Shown here: positions 60,401 through 64,000 of the stretch, piece after piece
How positions within the stretch are numbered: the stretch's first letter is position 1
How the letters are laid out: each line of letters begins with the position of its first letter
Assembly (NCBI GenBank): GCA_009792885.1
Contig: WMCF01000035.1
Coordinates: 4,464,361 to 4,528,360, forward strand
Direction of reading: 5' to 3'
DNA length: 64,000 nucleotides
From: Eremophila alpestris peregrina
Lineage: Eukaryota > Chordata > Aves > Passeriformes > Alaudidae
Notes under the pieces: model-generated
Seen by the model: the letters and a program-made list of their open reading frames with translations, nothing else
The model's database searches: none
Told to the model about the DNA's origin: nothing
Translations under genes and position numbers: made by a program

Positions 60401-63400
60401 ACAGCTCTGTTTTGGTTAGCTTAGTCTCTTCCAAGGTAAGGTAAAGGAGTCCCTTTGAACTTGAAGTTTGTGGTCATTTAACTGGTTTATTTGAGCTGCT
60501 CTGAATTTGTTTGCTACGTGGTGCGTTTTTCTGGAGAATTTTTAGCTCTTACTGTTTCAAGGTTGCCTTGTAGCTACAGGAATTGCATGTAACATGTGAC
60601 TAAAGTATCCAGACCTATGTGCTCTCATCTTTCTCTGTAAGCGGTGTAAAAACTCTGCTGGTGCAAGTTAACTTAGCAAAGGGCTTTGGAATTTTCTTTT
60701 ATAGGTACAATACTTTGCATTTGTACTTGACTCGCAGGTGAAGGAGGATATTAACTCACTCCTCATTCGTTCGTGGGGGTTCTTTGTTTCGGGGTTTCTT
60801 TGTCAATTCCTTTGCCATTTGCATGTCCCCGGTGGGAGCGTGTGCTCTTTCCAGCAGTGGTGTGCTCTCAGGCTTTGAGTAGAAGGGCTGTTTTCAAAAA
60901 GGGCTGTATCTGTGGAGTGAAATGGAATTTAACACAGAGGTTCTTGTGCAGCCTTCCCAGACGAGGTGTCTGAGCAGCCTCCTGCTGAAGGCAGTGGCAA
61001 ATGTGCCCAAAGTCGCTGCTGTGAAACAACAGGGAGCCTCTCCTGTGAGAAGCAGGGGGAAATGCTATTGTCCCAGTGTGATGGATGTGGAGGAGACAGG
61101 AGGTGGAGCTGAGCTGTGGAAACACGAGCTAACAGGCACAGCATGGCTTTGGCCCTGGGAGAGCCTCAGCTCTCAGCTCTGTGCAGATTTCCTGCAGCCT
61201 TATGCAAGCTTAAGTGGCTTCTTGCTGGCTTCATTACAGACCATGGGGAAAATGATCATGTTAAAGGGATAGTCTGAAGCGAAAGTAAAACCCTTTGAGA
61301 TTGCTTGGTGCTCAGGAACGCTGTGGAGAGCAGCTCTGAGACAGCTCTGGCTGTTCTCAGGTTGCAAGTCACAGCTTTTGCTGGGCCATGCAGTTCCTGG
61401 GGAGCAGCTGGGATGGTGTTTGCCCTGGAAATGCATCCATGGAGCAGATGCTGGGGGGTTGCATGCTGCCAAAAATCTTGTTAAAGTGATTTTTTTGACT
61501 GCTGGAATATTGCAAAATTATTTTTGGAGTACTTGGATACTCTGAAATTTTTAAGGAGCTAAGTGAAGTAAGAGGTGTATAGAAAAACGAAATGGATTTG
61601 TTTGCGTATCTCAAATTATTCATTGCTTGTTTGGATTTTATGTTTTTGGAATATGTTAGAAGTGTGTTGGCTCTTTGTCCAAACTGAGATCAGGTCTTCA
61701 ACAGTGAGCTATTATGTTCCCAGACAACAATAATTCACTGTTTCATTAAATTCTGGTACTGCCACAAACATCCGGGACTTCAGTCAACTCCATCACTTAC
61801 AACAGTGTTTGTTGAGTCCCCAGTGCTCCTGTTGCTGTTACTGAGGATATGTTTTACTTTGTTCTTTGATTTAATAGATATTTGTGGAGGTGGAGTGTTG
61901 TTAGCAACATCTTCTTTGAATTGCATTTAAACAAATGGATGTTGTGTAAATATTTTAAAGGAAACTTTCAATATTGACACTGATGGATAACAAGATGCTA
62001 TATTTAATTTAATATGCCTCAGAATCAGAAGAGGCCATAGTGTGCTCATGTGACAGGGATTAAAAAGATGTTAAGTAGTTTTCTCTGTAATGAGATTCTG
62101 TTGGAACTCATTTGACTTCTGCCCCCAAACAGAATTACATTACTTTTAAGATTGCTGCTTAATCCAAAGCAGCTAGATAAGATAGGAAATACTAGAAGAA
62201 AATTTCCACTAAATGTCAAGTTTCTTCTGTCCTGGATTAGGTGAGGATGTTTGAAGCTGGTGCTTTGGTTTGTGTTCACTTTCAGCTTTCTTTCAATCCT
62301 GTAAAATGGTCTCTGGGCCTCGTGCTGAAGTAGGTTTGTAAGCAGGACTCCTCTGTGTGGCCACTGACCTGGGTTTTGGCTTGTTTGTGTGTGTTTAGTT
62401 TTGGTTTGCCTGGGAGGGTCTGTTTCCTGGTAGGTGCTGCTAATAGTTTCAAGGAACTGTGTGCTGTTTTTGCCAAACAGTTTCTGACAGGACTTCTCTG
62501 TGTAAGTGTTTTTTATTATTGGCTGTCAGGAGCCTAAACAACCAATATAGTAAAGTATGCATCCTAATAGATAGAAACAGTGTATTTATTGGCTGTTGCA
62601 TTTCCTGGTGTTGAATTTCTCCCTCATCACACGTCTTAAGAATACGCCTCAGACTGTCCAACACTCCCTGCTTGACATAGAACTTGATTGCTTTTTAGTA
62701 TTTCTTTACAGAAATAAACCAATATCCCTAAGTTATCAATCAACTGCATCCATTTTCTGTGCAAAATGTCAAAAATTGCTTGTAACACTAGAAATGCTTC
62801 AATTATTTATTGTTACCATGTGAGGAAGATGGTTATAATTTATGTTGCACCTCCATGTTACTGCAGAACTATACCCCCAAATGTGGTTTCTCTCTGTTCC
62901 AAAGCCCACCTTGGGAAGCAGTGAAGGACAGCAAACCTTTGCACTGTCAGTCAGGGAACCTCTGTCAGAGCCCATAGGAATGTGCTGGAACCTCAAATCG
63001 TTCCCAGTCATCCCTGCCTTGCCAGGGGCAAGCATGAAAGAAGCTATTGGTAATATTTGCATGCTTACTGGTCTGGAAACTTCCTTGATAACATGCATTA
63101 GCAGTTGCAGATGATTTCTTTCTGCAATTTGATATTTTAAATTATTGAAGTATCTCACTGTCCTCATGGCCCTATTCAATTGCTGCAGAGAACAAGGTCC
63201 AAACTGTGCTTCCAAACACAGCTTGTGGGCTGGGAAACTGGGGCTGCCCTGATGCAATTGCATGCATTGGAGGCTGAAGAGATAAGATCTGGCAGCACAT
63301 CTTCAGAAGAATTACTGATTTCTCCCCAAAAGATGTACTAGTATCAGTTGGCAGCTAACTGCTCAGCTGAATGCTGCCCCTCGAGTCATTTGCTGAAGGA

Positions 63401-64000
63401 AAGCTGTTCCTTGGGAATTATTAACTTGATAAATCAAATTGCTGCTAACGTAACTAAGGATACCTTACTGGCATTGAGCTACTGCCTGTCACTCTGTGTT
63501 GTGCTCTAATGGCAGTGAAGCGCCTGGAAAGCAATTTTATTGCTTACCCTGATGCCTGTGTAAATAGCTAATTTATCCTAATGACTGGATGGGACATAAT
63601 TGGAAGTGAGTTTTCAAGGATGCAATATTCATATTAATTATGGGTGTGAACTGGCCATCAGGATGACTCTTATCTGCTCCATCCTCTTAGTGCTGGTAAA
63701 CATCATTATCTCTTCTAATGAGCTGTGATCACTGCACTGTTCAGCTCTGCAAGTGTGATGTGTGTGTCTGGTTACCAAAACCATTTCCCCAGAGAGTTCC
63801 CAACAGATCAAAAACACTTATGGGGACTTGCAGAGGTCCTGCACTTCCAAGATGTGGAATTTATTTTTTTTCAATGCTTATATTCCTGAGAAAGGAATGG
63901 CACTGGGGCAGGAAAGCTGGATTTTGCTCACAGCTCTGGGCTTGTCTGTTCTCTGTGTGACCTTGGAGAAGTGGCTTTGCTTCTGTACAGCAGGGCACAA
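57456..64000. other. Intergenic region downstream of CSGALNACT2
   Basis: No supported coding exon on either strand. Several patches are GC-richer (57780-58160, 58480-58780, 59820-60130, 60920-61460). The longest open frame, 154 codons on the minus strand at 62799-63263, has no recognisable domain. RASGEF1A is expected next on the minus strand, but no RasGEF-domain exon is recognisable, so its 3' end probably lies beyond the window or only its UTR reaches in. Confidence 0.65.
59850..60191 (+). other. CpG-enriched patch ending in a strong splice donor (candidate noncoding first exon)
   Basis: Roughly nine CpGs occur in about 300 bases in otherwise CpG-poor DNA, and the patch ends at AAG|GTAAGTG (donor GT at 60192-60193), an excellent donor. 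No open frame of interest lies within it. It could be the first exon of a lncRNA or chance; this is inference only. Confidence 0.25.

Noticed and set aside
62799..63263. 154-codon minus-strand frame downstream of CSGALNACT2
   Set aside because: No recognisable domain, ordinary intergenic composition and no splice or promoter context; it was checked as a possible RASGEF1A exon and does not resemble one.

Overview
This is a vertebrate nuclear genomic window, most likely from a bird. A nearly full-length but decayed CR1 (chicken repeat 1) LINE, the exon-intron layout and the gene order RET then CSGALNACT2 on the same strand all point to a sauropsid, and a bird fits best. Only two protein-coding genes are supported by sequence, both on the + strand. 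Most open frames elsewhere are chance frames in introns, in the CpG island or in the repeat.

Region 1 (1-8700) is the 3' end of RET, the receptor tyrosine kinase for GDNF-family ligands. It holds the end of the kinase domain and the signalling tail on four exons (human numbering 17-20). Both alternative C-termini are encoded: RET9 by read-through of exon 19 into its intron (stop at 6692-6694, AATAAA at 6900) and RET51 by splicing to the last exon at 8543-8700. The key tail tyrosines are kept.

Region 2 (8701-24000) is RET 3' flank and intergenic DNA. It is dominated by an antisense CR1 at about 9531-13070, whose reverse transcriptase and endonuclease frames are broken. The rest is AT-rich, with no gene I can support.

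Region 3 (24113-25720) is the CSGALNACT2 promoter. A 38-bp GC-rich minisatellite runs into a 310-base assembly gap (24422-24731) and is followed at once by a CpG island with GC boxes, an ETS-like site and a noncoding first exon ending at 25164.

Region 4 (25165-57455) is the body of CSGALNACT2, a Golgi chondroitin sulfate N-acetylgalactosaminyltransferase. After a 16-kb first intron, seven coding exons (41235-55754) join in frame to 543 codons plus a stop. The last coding exon is far richer in GC than the others. The 3' UTR runs about 1.7 kb to an AATAAA at 57430.

Region 5 (57456-64000) is downstream intergenic DNA. It has one CpG-enriched patch near 59.85-60.19 kb that ends in a strong splice donor and may be the first exon of an unannotated transcript. 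In other vertebrates RASGEF1A lies beyond CSGALNACT2 on the opposite strand, but no RASGEF1A exon is recognisable here.

I did not find a convincing new biological system. The observations most worth checking are the promoter-proximal minisatellite with its gap, the sharp GC step in the last CSGALNACT2 exon, the RET9/RET51 switch and a few unexplained intronic elements.
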